From the NCBI RefSeq assembly GCF_001422045.1, contig NZ_LMLW01000007.1, positions 735,785 to 795,276 on the forward strand: a stretch of 59,492 nt of DNA, given 5' to 3'. Below are positions 28,094-36,586 of the stretch, one piece after another (the stretch's first letter is position 1; each line of letters opens with the position of its first letter). The DNA comes from Sphingomonas sp. Leaf242. GTDB taxonomy: Bacteria; Pseudomonadota; Alphaproteobacteria; Sphingomonadales; Sphingomonadaceae. Position numbers and translations under genes: made by a program. The notes beneath the pieces were generated by a model. It saw only the letters and a list, made by a program, of their open reading frames with translations. It searched no databases and was not told the DNA's origin.

Positions 28094-28615
28094 GCCGCGG
28101 GGGGCAGCTGATGTGGTTGCTCCGCGCGTCGGCCCCGTCCTCCGGTTGCCCGGCGAGGCGGGATGCGAATCGGCAGGACGAATTATTCGTGTTGTCGGCG
28201 ACGGGCAACGGTTGTGTTCGGCGGGGCCATTAACTTGCTCAAGAGCGTTCATGATGGGGCAGGTGTTTCGGCACAGGCTTTACGGAAGGCTATAGGGCGC
28301 ATGAACGGCGGGTATTGATGCAGCATGTCTTTCGGAAGACAATCCCGCATTTCATTACAAACGGCACCCGCCGCTTAAATATACAACCTCTGCGACTTAG
28401 CGCCTCTGCGCGAACATTCATCTCACTACAATCTCCTGCGGCCATGGATGATTGTGTTCACGCAAAAGCGCAAAGGCGCAAAGCTGTTGTGTCTGGACCA
28501 GCCTACCGCCCTTCCCGGGCACAGAGGAATCCGACATGACGCTCTCGTTTATTGAAATGGCCGCGGTTTATCGGATCATGCCGCCTTCGCGCCTTTGCGT
28601 GATCAATTTTACGCG
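28094..28615. other. Non-coding gap between convergent lexA and comEC, with degenerate repeats
   Basis: I see no gene. Degenerate CGCAAAGGCGCAAAG units occur at about 28457-28484 and, inverted, at 28584-28604 (CTTCGCGCCTTTGCGTGATC). A related CGCCTCTGCGCGAAC fragment lies near 28400. One TAAATA occurs near 28377 without a gene after it. The lower GC content suggests decayed repetitive DNA. Confidence 0.5.
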
Positions 28616-29836
28616 TCAGTGTCTCCCATTTGCTCGAAACGCCGATGCTGAACCCCGAAACCCGCCCTGCTGCGGCTTGAATGGAGTGCGTTCGAGGATC
28701 GGCGGGTCGCGCCAGGGGTGGCGGTCGCCTGCGTTCAGTATCGTCACGACCGTCCCGCGCCCCAAGGTCAACGCGACGCCGCCCGTTCGTCGGAGTATGC
28801 GGCGATCCAGTTTCAGCCACCGTGGCACACAGCGTTTCGGCAAGCCCCGTTCGCTGACGACGACATCGGCGCTGCGACAGGCGGCAAGGAACTCGGCGAT
28901 CGGGACCATATAGGCGCTGCGGGTCGCGAGGATGCGCCACGTCCGCCCCCGTGCGGCGATATCGGTGACGCACAGATCGCGACTGCACCGCGCGTCGGGT
29001 TGGTCCGCCAGCAATAGCGGCTCGCCGTCCACCCCGCCATTCTCCGCCAGCATGTCCCGAGTATAGTCGCCAGCCCTATCGCGCAGCATCGCGAGCCCCG
29101 CCGCTGTCCGTACCGCGACATGGCGTCCGTCACCGGTCACGAGAACATCCGGCGCCGGCGTCGTCATCGCCCAGACCGCGCCAATCGCCAGGGGTATCAG
29201 CCCGAGCCGCCGCCACCGCGTTCGCCACAAGGCTATCCAGATGCCACCGCTGATCATCAGCGCGAACGCAGCCGTCGGCATCGCGGGCAAGGACCGCACC
29301 GATCCGGGCGCGTTGGCAACGATGTGCGCGAGCCACAGCAGCGCATCGAGTGATCGCTGCACCAGCCACCATATGGGCGCCCCGAGTCCGCCGGCATCGA
29401 GCAGCAACGCCAGCGCTTCCAGCGGCATCACCACAAAGGTCGTCAGAGGGATCGCCACGATGTTGGCGAACGCGCCGTAGAGCCCGGCCTTGTGGAAATG
29501 ATAGACCGCGATCGGCATCAGCGCGAACTCGACGAGCAGGCCGGTGAGCAACAGCGATGCTATGCCGCGAGCGAGGCGGCGCGGTCTGTCTTCCTCATGC
29601 GGGCCGAAGAACGCGCGAATCGCCGGATGCTCGTGCAGCGCCATGATCGCGGTGATTGCCGCGAACGAGAGTTGGAAGCTCGGCCCCGCCGCCGATTCGG
29701 GCAGCACGAGCATGACGCACGCCGCGCCCGCCGCGACGAGGCGCAAGGTCATTGCCTCACGCCCCAGGACAAGCGCCGCCAACACCAGCAGGGCGGCCAC
29801 GCACGACCGAATTGTCGGAACTTGGCTTCCGGTCAT
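28616..29836 (-). pseudogene. comEC: ComEC/Rec2 competence channel, C-terminal part, cut by a prophage
   Basis: The 406 visible codons encode the second half of ComEC, the inner-membrane channel that passes single-stranded DNA into the cytoplasm during transformation. Several membrane segments lie in residues 10-230, including the conserved PESAAGPSFQLSFAAI stretch. The last 170 residues form a degenerate metallo-beta-lactamase-like domain. The reading begins at TGSQVPTIRS, which in intact homologues lies in the middle of the protein; the N-terminal DUF4131 half is absent. The phage recombinase gene starts 52 bases away, so the missing half should lie beyond the right end of the prophage. No Shine-Dalgarno is visible at the ATG. 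Confidence 0.88.
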
Positions 29837-29887
29837 ACTGTTATAGGAGTTGGGAGCCGTTAACCCCTTCCGACGCAGAGTAGGGAT
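29837..29887. other. Probable attL junction between comEC and the prophage
   Basis: The 51 bases between the broken comEC and the serine recombinase start should contain the hybrid attachment site; the crossover may lie slightly inside the comEC side (TGACCGGAAGCC area). Serine integrases share only a very short core, so the exact crossover cannot be fixed from one end. Confidence 0.6.
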
Positions 29888-31657
29888 ATGACGCTTCCGG
29901 CAACGATCTACGCGCGCTTTTCCAACCAGGAGCAGGCGCAGGGCAACAGCAAAACCCGACAGCTCACCTTATGCCGCGATATGGTCGCCCGACATGGCTG
30001 GGAAGGATCAACCGATCGCGAACTGATCGACGAGGGCGTGTCCGCCTATAGCGGTGCCAACCGTGCTTCTGGCGCTCTCCTGTATGAGTTCGAACAGCAG
30101 GCCGAAGCTGGCCGCTACCGCAACGGCCATGTCCTCGTAGTCGAGAATTTGGATCGCATCAGCCGCCAGGGCTATGATGCCATCCTGCCGTTCCTCCAGA
30201 AGCTGACCACATCGGGCGTCACGGTCGCAACTGTGGACGGTGATCGGGTCTATCCGGCCTATGACCGCGTCACGATGACCAGCGTCATCGAAGCCGTGGT
30301 GAAGTCGGAACTCTCGCGCGAGGAAAGCGAGAAGAAGAGCCGACGCCTGAAAGCGGCTCAGAACAAGCGGGTGTCGGAAGCGCAAGCCAATGCCGGTCAG
30401 CACATCAGCAACACCGCGACGGTGCCTGCCTGGATCGACACCAAGCGGATCAGCAAGACCAGCGAACGTCCTGCCTACGCAATGTCGCTAAACGAGCGCC
30501 GCGTTGCCGTCCTCCGTGAGATATTCCAACTGACCATCGACGGCTACGGCACTCCTGCGATTGCGAAGATGCTGAACGGTCGAGGTGAACCCGTATGGAG
30601 CCACCTCAACCAGCGCAGCAATAACGGGTGGACGGTAGGCTACCTGACGAAAATCGTCGTCAATCGAGCAGTCATGGGGGAATACCACCCCATGAACCGG
30701 CCTCGTAGCGGTCCTGCGACGAGCAAAGACATCACCGTGCTCAACCACTTTCCGCAAGCCATCGATCCCGTGACGTTCGCCAAGGCCCAGGCAGCAAGGC
30801 AAGGACGCAAAGGCACCAGCGGAGCATGGCAGATCACGCACAACAATCTGTTCAGCGGTATCGCCAAGTGCAAATCGTGCGGCGGGCGGATGAAGCAGGA
30901 AGTCGTTGTGCGTAAGGGCGGCAACCGCCGCAACGGCAAGAACCCCGATGCAGTCTACCAGTCCAAACAGGACATCAGCTACCTCAAGTGCCACAACGCG
31001 CTCAACCGGGTGTGGGACGAGGAGAACGATCGCGTCCGGTGCGAGAACCGCAACTGGGTTCGGTATGAAAAGCTGGAAAAGGCAGTGGTTGAGTTCGCGG
31101 CTGGATGGCTGGCGCTGAACCGGCAGTCTGCACCAACGGCTGTCATTGCTGAAATGGAAGTCCAGATCGCCGAGGCGCGACGCTTTCTGGAGGACAAGCA
31201 AAAGCAAGCCGACAACGCAGCGGTCAGCTTTACCAGAACCAGCAGTGCCACGATGGAGCGGCTGATGCTCCAGCTGGAAGTTGAGGTAGCCGACCAGCAG
31301 AAGGAGATCGACGCGCTGGAAAAGCGCCTCATGGCTGCGCGGACGACCGGCCCCTCCCCTGACCTACTCAACGAGATCGAACACCAGAAGCACGCCCTGG
31401 ACAGCGAGGTTGACGAGGAGCGCAACCGCGCGCGTGTTGCGATGAAACAGACCCTCAGAGGCATCATCACGTCCATGGAGTGCTGCACCAGTCGGGACAC
31501 GATGATCGTCCTGGGCGACCGCGCTATGGGCCTCGTGTTCAACCACGAGGGTGAGCTTGTTCAGTCCGTCGTGCTGCAAGAAACCACATACGGCCCTCAC
31601 GGCGAGGTCGATTGGCATCCCGACTTCCCTGACGCCGCCTACACGATAGCGGCCTGA
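29888..31657 (+). CDS. int: Large serine recombinase (phage integrase)
   Basis: A 589-residue integrase. The N-terminal resolvase domain has the catalytic serine in YARFSNQEQ and the arginine motif VVENLDRISRQGYD. A recombinase domain follows (about 180-290), then a zinc ribbon (CKSCGGRMKQE and a later C-H-N/C pair), and a coiled-coil stretch at about residues 415-520 that controls directionality in such enzymes. It would insert the phage into the host site without extensive homology. Position beside the broken comEC end identifies it as this prophage's integrase. Confidence 0.95.
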   Translation: MTLPATIYARFSNQEQAQGNSKTRQLTLCRDMVARHGWEGSTDRELIDEGVSAYSGANRASGALLYEFEQQAEAGRYRNGHVLVVENLDRISRQGYDAILPFLQKLTTSGVTVATVDGDRVYPAYDRVTMTSVIEAVVKSELSREESEKKSRRLKAAQNKRVSEAQANAGQHISNTATVPAWIDTKRISKTSERPAYAMSLNERRVAVLREIFQLTIDGYGTPAIAKMLNGRGEPVWSHLNQRSNNGWTVGYLTKIVVNRAVMGEYHPMNRPRSGPATSKDITVLNHFPQAIDPVTFAKAQAARQGRKGTSGAWQITHNNLFSGIAKCKSCGGRMKQEVVVRKGGNRRNGKNPDAVYQSKQDISYLKCHNALNRVWDEENDRVRCENRNWVRYEKLEKAVVEFAAGWLALNRQSAPTAVIAEMEVQIAEARRFLEDKQKQADNAAVSFTRTSSATMERLMLQLEVEVADQQKEIDALEKRLMAARTTGPSPDLLNEIEHQKHALDSEVDEERNRARVAMKQTLRGIITSMECCTSRDTMIVLGDRAMGLVFNHEGELVQSVVLQETTYGPHGEVDWHPDFPDAAYTIAA

Positions 31658-31685
31658 GAACCCTCAGGAGAGGCAGGCAGGAGAA

Positions 31686-31706
31686 GGGAGCAATCGGGTT
31701 GCTCCC
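31686..31706. terminator. Hairpin after the integrase gene
   Basis: GGGAGCAA-TCGGG-TTGCTCCC forms a perfect 8-bp stem 29 bases after the integrase stop and 34 bases from the end of the leftward small gene. No strong T-run follows, so its strength as a terminator is uncertain. Confidence 0.6.
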
Positions 31707-31739
31707 CTCACCTCTCGGCCCTGTGCGGGCGTCTCTGGG

Positions 31740-31919
31740 TTAGCAGCGGGGCAGCTTATGCACCTCGCTACCGATGTGAATTGCAAAGTGGTTGCGCTTG
31801 CGCTCGACATAGTAGCGCGCACCTTCAAACGTGACCGCAAAGGCATCATCCTCGAACTCCGCGCTGTAGTCGAAAGTGCTAAGTGCGTAGTTTGCGAAAG
31901 CGTTAAGTTCGATCTGCAT
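31740..31919 (-). CDS. Small acidic phage protein of unknown function
   Basis: A 59-residue protein starting MQIELNAFANYALSTF. GGAG lies 8 bases ahead of the ATG at 31919, which decides the start over a longer frame to 31952. The composition (acidic, with aromatic residues) looks like a real small folded protein, unlike the complementary frame on the plus strand. Its position beside the integrase would suit an excisionase or recombination directionality factor, but no motif supports this. Confidence 0.6.
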   Translation of the reverse strand: MQIELNAFANYALSTFDYSAEFEDDAFAVTFEGARYYVERKRNHFAIHIGSEVHKLPRC

Positions 31920-32087
31920 GTCAGCTACTCCGTGTTGCTGACACTCTATCAATAGCCAGAGTTGAACTAGAGCAACCGCTTTCTGGCGCTCATCACCAGA
32001 AATCTAACCACCGCGTTGAACCACTCTGGACTTGCTCTCTTCACTAGTTGGCGCTTGTTGTTCTTGTGGCAACAAGGAGTAAGCCAC

Positions 32088-32402
32088 ATGGAAGACAAGC
32101 AATACAGCGCTGCAAGTCTGGAGACTGCCGCGTGCCTATGGGAAGCCGTGCTAGAACTTCTGCACGGTGGGCGCGGTCACAAGGGACTGCGGCATCAAGT
32201 CGAAGCTACGCGGGAGCGTATGGGGACGAGCGGACTGCGCTTGGCAGTGTTGCGCTGGGTCGATTTGGTCGACGCCGAGTGGGCAAAGGTCAAGGACACC
32301 TACGACCAGCCATTCGATTGGGAGTTCGTGCCAGACTGGATCGAGCAGCATATCGACTGGACGACGGATCATCCCACCTACAAGCTGGGAGGCGCGCGAT
32401 GA
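32088..32402 (+). CDS. Phage protein of unknown function
   Basis: A 104-residue protein, acidic and Trp-rich at the C-terminus (DWEFVPDWIEQHIDWTTDH). I recognise no domain. AAGGAG at 32074-32079 fixes the ATG at 32088. It overlaps the DUF2958 gene by four bases (ATGA), so the pair is translationally coupled and may share a task. Confidence 0.7.
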   Translation: MEDKQYSAASLETAACLWEAVLELLHGGRGHKGLRHQVEATRERMGTSGLRLAVLRWVDLVDAEWAKVKDTYDQPFDWEFVPDWIEQHIDWTTDHPTYKLGGAR

Positions 32403-32755
32403 GCGGCTGGCGCGAAATGCTGACGCCCGAGGTCGTGGCGCAGCTGGAGGCAAACCACCGCGAACAGGAGCCGGTCAAAGGCACCAAGTCAGAACGCGAC
32501 TTCGCACCAGTGTGTAAGCTGTTCCTGCCCTGGACCTCAGGGACGTGGTTGCTGACCGAAATGGAGCCTGACGGCCTAGCGTTCGGCCTCGCTGACCTGG
32601 GCTACCCCGAAATGGGCTACATCAGCATGGATGAGATTTGGGAGGTAGTCGGACCGGGTGGCTTGCGCGTCGAGCGCGACATACACTGGAAGGCTACCAA
32701 GCCCCTGTCCGAATACGCCACTGAGAGCCGACAGCTGGGCTACATTCGGGCCTAG
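32399..32755 (+). CDS. DUF2958 domain protein
   Basis: A 118-residue protein matching the DUF2958 pattern: PVCKLFLPWTSGTWLLTEME, then a GLADLGYPEMGYISMDE stretch and the C-terminal ERDIHWKATKPLSEYA. DUF2958 proteins are common on plasmids and other mobile elements of Proteobacteria; their function is not known. The start at 32399 overlaps the stop of the preceding gene. Two hairpins follow its stop. Confidence 0.85.
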   Translation: MSGWREMLTPEVVAQLEANHREQEPVKGTKSERDFAPVCKLFLPWTSGTWLLTEMEPDGLAFGLADLGYPEMGYISMDEIWEVVGPGGLRVERDIHWKATKPLSEYATESRQLGYIRA

Positions 32756-32765
32756 CGCATTCTCA

Positions 32766-32771
32766 TAAATA
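32766..32771 (+). promoter_or_regulatory. TAAATA motif in the convergent gap after DUF2958
   Basis: CTCATAAATAG matches the phage motif that precedes the structural genes, but no protein gene follows on this strand. It is followed by two hairpins (32775-32800 and 32824-32852), so it could drive a short RNA of about 80 bases or be chance. Confidence 0.35.
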
Positions 32772-32774
32772 GGG

Positions 32775-32800
32775 ATGCGGAGAGGTCATAGGCTCCGCAT
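32775..32800 (+). terminator. Hairpin after the DUF2958 gene
   Basis: ATGCGGAG and CTCCGCAT form an 8-bp stem with a 10-base loop, followed by TCTCCTTG. It lies 20 bases after the DUF2958 stop. Confidence 0.55.
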
Positions 32801-32823
32801 TCTCCTTGATGTTTCAGTTTGGG

Positions 32824-32852
32824 GAACCCCGGTGCAACTTACACCGGGGTTC
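32824..32852. terminator. Bidirectional terminator between convergent phage genes
   Basis: GAACCCCGGTG and CACCGGGGTTC form a perfect 11-bp stem with a 7-base loop. A and T residues flank both sides, so it could stop transcription from the DUF2958 gene and from the leftward gene ending at 32860. Confidence 0.8.
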
Positions 32853-32859
32853 TTCCACG

Positions 32860-33408
32860 TCAGGCCGGTAGAGGCGCGTCGGGCTTGTGGCCAACGTCCG
32901 CAATCAGCGAGCCGTCAGGGTTCTTGCCGTAGCCATATAGACGGCTAACGCTCTGCTTCTGCGCCCTTGTGAGGCTGGCATAATCCTTTCGCGCTTCCCA
33001 CGGCTTTTCGCTCTTAACTGCACTGCCACGCGAACGCTTTGCCTTGCCGATATGAACGTCGGTGTTGCCCTTGCCGTGGTTGGCGATCACCTCGTCAAAC
33101 TCACCGGCCTCAACCTCTTTCTCCATCAGGTCCAAGAACTCAACGAACCGCTCGCTCGGCATGTGGTTTTCGTCCACGCCGTTGATGGTCAGCGTCTTGC
33201 CAGCCAGCTTAGGATGGAAAGCCACAACGCTGTTCTTCACCGAGAACCAGCGATTGGGCTTGGTGTATTCGTCGGCGTTGAAGTCATCGCGCGCCTTCTT
33301 GATGCCCGCGAGCAGCGGCTTGCGCGCCTTCACTGGATCGACTGGCTTCGCGTTATACTTCTCTTTCGCCTCACCGGTGAAAAAGCTGAACAGGTCCGAC
33401 AGTGCCAT
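32860..33408 (-). CDS. Phage protein of unknown function, basic C-terminus
   Basis: A 182-residue soluble protein starting MALSDLFSFFTGEAKEKYNA. The central 60 residues look like a small alpha/beta domain; the C-terminal third is basic (HIGKAKRSRGSAVKSEKPW) and could bind nucleic acid. I do not recognise the family. TGGAGG precedes the ATG at 33408, which I prefer over the GTG at 33420. It follows the gene at 33525 on the same strand, but the terminator at 33478 lies between them. Confidence 0.7.
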   Translation of the reverse strand: MALSDLFSFFTGEAKEKYNAKPVDPVKARKPLLAGIKKARDDFNADEYTKPNRWFSVKNSVVAFHPKLAGKTLTINGVDENHMPSERFVEFLDLMEKEVEAGEFDEVIANHGKGNTDVHIGKAKRSRGSAVKSEKPWEARKDYASLTRAQKQSVSRLYGYGKNPDGSLIADVGHKPDAPLPA

Positions 33409-33477
33409 AAGTGCCTCCACAAGTGTGATGCAGCGGACTTAGGCAGGACTGGTTAGGGAGTTGTCAACAGCAGATGG

Positions 33478-33506
33478 CAAAAAGGCCGCCCCGTTAGGAG
33501 CGGCCT
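33478..33506 (-). terminator. Rho-independent terminator for the gene at 33525-33953
   Basis: On the minus strand AGGCCGC and GCGGCCT (7 bp, about 10-base loop) are followed by TTTTT, directly after the stop codon of the leftward gene. Confidence 0.85.
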
Positions 33507-33524
33507 GGGGTAGTTGGTAGTCCC

Positions 33525-33953
33525 TTACTTTGCGGGTTCAGCAGCCTTTTTGGTCGCCCGAGTGGTCCGCAGCTTTTCCGTCCGAGCCGTCTTCTTTTCG
33601 GTCAGACTGGCCAGCTGGGCGTCGTATTCGCCTGCCTTGATGCGGTCTGCATAGTAGTCCAGGGCATCGGTGAAGTTGGCAGTCGGGACAGTCATTTCCT
33701 TGACCTCCACGTCGGTGTCCTCGACCTTCGTGCGCTCCAGGACCAAGGGCGTGTTGGAGACGCGGATGGTGAACTGAGTGCGTCCGCCGTCGATCGCTTT
33801 GAAGTTGATCTTGCCCGCCGCACCTTCGCCAGCGGCGTGCTGTTCCTTCATCTTGTTGATGTTTGCGAGGGCTACGTCCTTGGCGCTCCGTGCTGCGCTG
33901 GCCTTGTCGGCTGCGAGGGCGGGAACGAGCATCGAGGGGTTGAACTTCGACAT
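33525..33953 (-). CDS. Phage protein of unknown function, Lys/Ala-rich C-terminus
   Basis: A 142-residue protein. It has a helical N-terminus (about 1-50), a beta-rich middle (GGRTQFTIRVSNTPLVLERT) and a Lys/Arg/Thr/Ala-rich tail that resembles DNA-binding tails. I do not recognise it. It ends at a strong terminator, so it is a monocistronic unit and could be an abundant, perhaps lysogeny-expressed, nucleic-acid-binding protein; that is inference. Confidence 0.7.
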   Translation of the reverse strand: MSKFNPSMLVPALAADKASAARSAKDVALANINKMKEQHAAGEGAAGKINFKAIDGGRTQFTIRVSNTPLVLERTKVEDTDVEVKEMTVPTANFTDALDYYADRIKAGEYDAQLASLTEKKTARTEKLRTTRATKKAAEPAK

Positions 33954-34154
33954 AGTAGCTACTTTCCGATCTAAGCCAGCAGCAACAACGCCCTGGCTAT
34001 CGATCGTAAAGCGTCGTGCGAGACAAAGAACAACGCCAAAGATCGGTTGATTTCACTCTTTTCTGGAGATCCACCGACCACCAGTAAAACCATTAGGTTC
34101 TAGCGGTGCGCGAACATACGACTTGCACGACAACGCGACCACAGGGAGGACAAC

Positions 34155-34394
34155 ATGACCGCTACTATCTTGCAGTTTCCAAAGCGCACCACGGACGCCG
34201 AACGGCTTGCTGATGTGGGCGAGCTATTGAAGGCCGCGCATCCCGTTGCGCCACGGGACGCAGAGTTGGACCTGTTGCTCCAGATCGGAGGCAAGCTGCT
34301 CGACAACCTCAATGACCACGCGGCTATCGATTGTTGGCTGGTCCGCTTGGACGCTTGGGAAGGCAGGAACGCGAGTGAGCGTTTCGTTAGCTGA
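34155..34394 (+). CDS. Small phage protein of unknown function
   Basis: A 79-residue, mostly helical protein. GGGAGGAC precedes the ATG at 34155, a strong ribosome binding site. No domain recognised. It is transcribed towards the leftward HEPN-like gene and ends 15 bases before it. Confidence 0.65.
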   Translation: MTATILQFPKRTTDAERLADVGELLKAAHPVAPRDAELDLLLQIGGKLLDNLNDHAAIDCWLVRLDAWEGRNASERFVS

Positions 34395-34408
34395 CCAGGC
34401 CGTTGCCC

Positions 34409-34978
34409 TCAGAAGTAATGATCGTGCCAGTCGATCGGCTCTAGGCGCAGCCCTTCATCATCGATCACATACTTTCGCACGTCCAACTGGTGCGCGAGCC
34501 GCATCACTGCATGGAAAAAGCGATCGCGGGGCGTCTCGGCAAACTCCACGTCCAGCAGGGTTGCCATGTCACTCCATGTGACATTGGTAAGCTCACGGAA
34601 GTTGCCCATCGTGCTGACCACGACAGGGTCGTCCATTTTTTGCTTGAAGTTGTGCGCGAACAGGTTCCGCACCTTCCGAAGCATGTTTAATTCGTCTCGT
34701 TCTTTTTGGCTAATCAGCCCTAGCGCGTGGGTCATCGCAATCCGGGCGCTGAACGTCCCGAGCGGCGCGGTTGCGTCCCATATCAGCCGCACGTCTTTGG
34801 TGTCGGTGGTAAGATAGGATTGGATGAGCTTGCCCAAGCGATCGTCCAAATATGCAGTGCCGCTCAGCGCCATGCCTCGATCGCTTTCCGCGTGGAGTTC
34901 CTGCGCAAAAGGGACAAATTCGTCAGGGGTAGGAATTTCGCCCGCCCTTGGATCATCATTTTCGACAACCGCCGGCAT
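34409..34978 (-). CDS. MltR-like protein with a HEPN-type Rx4H motif
   Basis: A 189-residue helical protein resembling the MltR (mannitol operon repressor) family in its layout: SDRGMALSGTAYLDDRLGKL, LGTFSARIAMTHALGLIS, then RKVRNLFAHNF. The last contains R-N-L-F-A-H, which fits the Rx4-6H active-site motif of HEPN ribonucleases, and no mannitol gene is near. It starts (ATG 34978) just 3 bases after the stop of the TIR-like gene, so they form an operon. Context suggests a two-gene anti-phage or toxin module; function is inferred. Confidence 0.6.
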   Translation of the reverse strand: MPAVVENDDPRAGEIPTPDEFVPFAQELHAESDRGMALSGTAYLDDRLGKLIQSYLTTDTKDVRLIWDATAPLGTFSARIAMTHALGLISQKERDELNMLRKVRNLFAHNFKQKMDDPVVVSTMGNFRELTNVTWSDMATLLDVEFAETPRDRFFHAVMRLAHQLDVRKYVIDDEGLRLEPIDWHDHYF

Positions 34979-34981
34979 CAA

Positions 34982-35830
34982 TCAGCGGCCTACCAGCGTC
35001 GCCATCCGACCACGCAGACCCTCAGTCAAACCGGCAAGTCCCTCGCCATTCGGGAGATAAGGGAGGAAACGATGGTGCCGAAGATCGAAGGGAACGTCGT
35101 GCTCGCTCTGCGTTATCATGATGACCTCTCGCCCAAGGGTATGGGCAATACCGGCCTCATAAAACACGTTGGGGTTCTTGCCGGTTAGATCGCACACTAC
35201 GATCCGCGCGCGGTCGATCAAGTTCACTACATCCTGAATAACCGTGTGATGCTCCCACACGTTATCGGCCCGGTTGGTTTGCAGACCCACGGCAGCGGCG
35301 GCAGCTTGGATGGCCTCGTAGACACCAGCGAAGCCGGGACTGAACGGCATCATCACCGACACCAAGTTGGGGTCGATCGCCTCATGCTCAGGGATATTGA
35401 ACACCGATGGCCGCATACGGCGAGGGTTCACGTTGCGAAGGAGAAAGCGATAGAGATCGACGTCCTTCACCGCCCAATGGTTGGTGCTCCAGTCGAAATG
35501 GTATCGGTGCTGATCCATGTCGAGTTGCCGCCGCAAAGCGAACAGTGATCCGTTCGTCATGGGGGGCACGTCCGGATCAAGCGCGTATTCGTAACGCACC
35601 TCATTGCCGGTGATGCGCGCAGCGGTAACGGTCCCGACACGGCAAATCTCATCGCCTCTGCCCTCAGGAATGAAGAGACAGGGAAACGCACGTAGCTGAT
35701 CGAGCAATGGACGCCCGTCCGCTGAGAACCGGGCAGCTAATTCTTGATCGGTATAGTAGAACATCCGGTCGAGTTGGAGCGTGCCGGTCGGGTCGTTCCA
35801 ATCGTAGGCCCGCATGATGACGTTGAACAT
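34982..35830 (-). CDS. TIR / deoxyribosyltransferase-like nucleotide-binding protein
   Basis: A 282-residue protein. The N-terminal 150 residues are unrecognised. The C-terminal 130 have the Rossmann-like pattern of TIR-like or nucleoside 2-deoxyribosyltransferase-like domains: VSVMMPFSPGFAGVYEAI, ARIVVCDLTGKNPNVFYEAG, then GIAHTLGREVIMITQ. The Glu in FYEAG (about residue 225) is the probable catalytic acid. Such domains often act as NAD- or nucleotide-degrading effectors of bacterial defence. It is coded directly upstream of the HEPN/MltR-like gene on the same strand. The start ATG at 35830 lacks a clear binding site. Confidence 0.65.
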   Translation of the reverse strand: MFNVIMRAYDWNDPTGTLQLDRMFYYTDQELAARFSADGRPLLDQLRAFPCLFIPEGRGDEICRVGTVTAARITGNEVRYEYALDPDVPPMTNGSLFALRRQLDMDQHRYHFDWSTNHWAVKDVDLYRFLLRNVNPRRMRPSVFNIPEHEAIDPNLVSVMMPFSPGFAGVYEAIQAAAAAVGLQTNRADNVWEHHTVIQDVVNLIDRARIVVCDLTGKNPNVFYEAGIAHTLGREVIMITQSEHDVPFDLRHHRFLPYLPNGEGLAGLTEGLRGRMATLVGR

Positions 35831-35906
35831 CTTCTAAATATCCCCTCGGGCTTACAGCCGGCCCCATGATTGGCTTATCTCGAATTATCTTAGGCTGGCA
35901 CCCGTC

Positions 35907-36488
35907 TTACCAAGCCCGCCAATTCATCTTCGCCAGCCAAGGATCAATTGCAAGTTCACCCTCATCGTTGTCGCTGCCAGGTATCATCTTGAGTTTTTTA
36001 CCTGACGGATGAGTTAGAAAGACCGGATTGTAGGAGCCGCCCTCTGGACGGTCCCAATAACGATGGGTCTGAACGAGCAGGTATCCGCGATACGGACCTG
36101 TCCTGATTACCCGCAACGCCCAGCCGGGGCATACGGCTTTTATGACGTTCAGCTTAAGATCGAATTGGTGGACGTAGCCCGAGTTGGGCGACGCATCCGT
36201 GCTGCTGAAATAAACGTAGCCGCCGTCAAGCGAGAAAAGCGGGTGAGAAAGGCCAGCGAGGTTGCGGGCATAGTCGCCGTTCCACTTGGAAATGAGCAAA
36301 CGGCGCTGCGTGCTGCCCTTCGTGCTGTATAGGACGAGTGCTTGCGCGCCAGTGCCGTTCTCATCACCCTCACCGTTCGGGACGACCGAAACCGTATAGC
36401 GGCCATCCGCGGACTTCGCTGTGTCCTGCGCTTGAGCCGGCCCCGCGAGCAGCAACGCCGCTAAGCCGATGGTCCTGATCCACGTCAT
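35907..36488 (-). CDS. Exported protein of unknown function
   Basis: A 193-residue protein with a clean signal peptide (residues 1-20, cleaved after AQAQD). The mature part is beta-rich with WD/propeller-like strands (SHPLFSLDGGYVYFSSTDAS). No family recognised. An exported beta protein in a prophage accessory region suggests a cargo gene affecting the host surface or periplasm; that is inference. It is an own-promoter leftward unit. Confidence 0.7.
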   Translation of the reverse strand: MTWIRTIGLAALLLAGPAQAQDTAKSADGRYTVSVVPNGEGDENGTGAQALVLYSTKGSTQRRLLISKWNGDYARNLAGLSHPLFSLDGGYVYFSSTDASPNSGYVHQFDLKLNVIKAVCPGWALRVIRTGPYRGYLLVQTHRYWDRPEGGSYNPVFLTHPSGKKLKMIPGSDNDEGELAIDPWLAKMNWRAW

Positions 36489-36575
36489 GCTTAATCGGCC
36501 CCCGAAGCAATTTAATGGTCATCCTAGCAGAATGCTGGACCGGATTAAGGACGATATGTGTCCTAAGCTAATCCT

Positions 36576-36581
36576 TAAATA
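36576..36581 (+). promoter_or_regulatory. TAAATA motif, leaderless type, before the gene at 36587
   Basis: CCTTAAATAGACGCATGAC: five bases separate the hexamer from the ATG and no Shine-Dalgarno fits. Same layout as at 38388, 54974 and 56135. Confidence 0.65.
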
Positions 36582-36586
36582 GACGC

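Noticed and set aside
28377..28382. TAAATA in the lexA-comEC gap
   Set aside because: It lies outside the prophage, with no gene after it, and the flank (TACAACC) differs.
29888..31657. tRNA gene as phage attachment site
   Set aside because: The integrase is a serine, not tyrosine, recombinase and no tRNA lies at the junction; the broken comEC explains the site.
31758..31955. 65-codon frame on the plus strand
   Set aside because: It lacks a ribosome binding site, while the minus-strand frame in the same place has GGAG and a protein-like composition.
35836..35841. TAAATA after the TIR-like gene start
   Set aside because: No plus-strand gene follows for 750 bases and the flanks do not match the motif family, so I treat it as chance.
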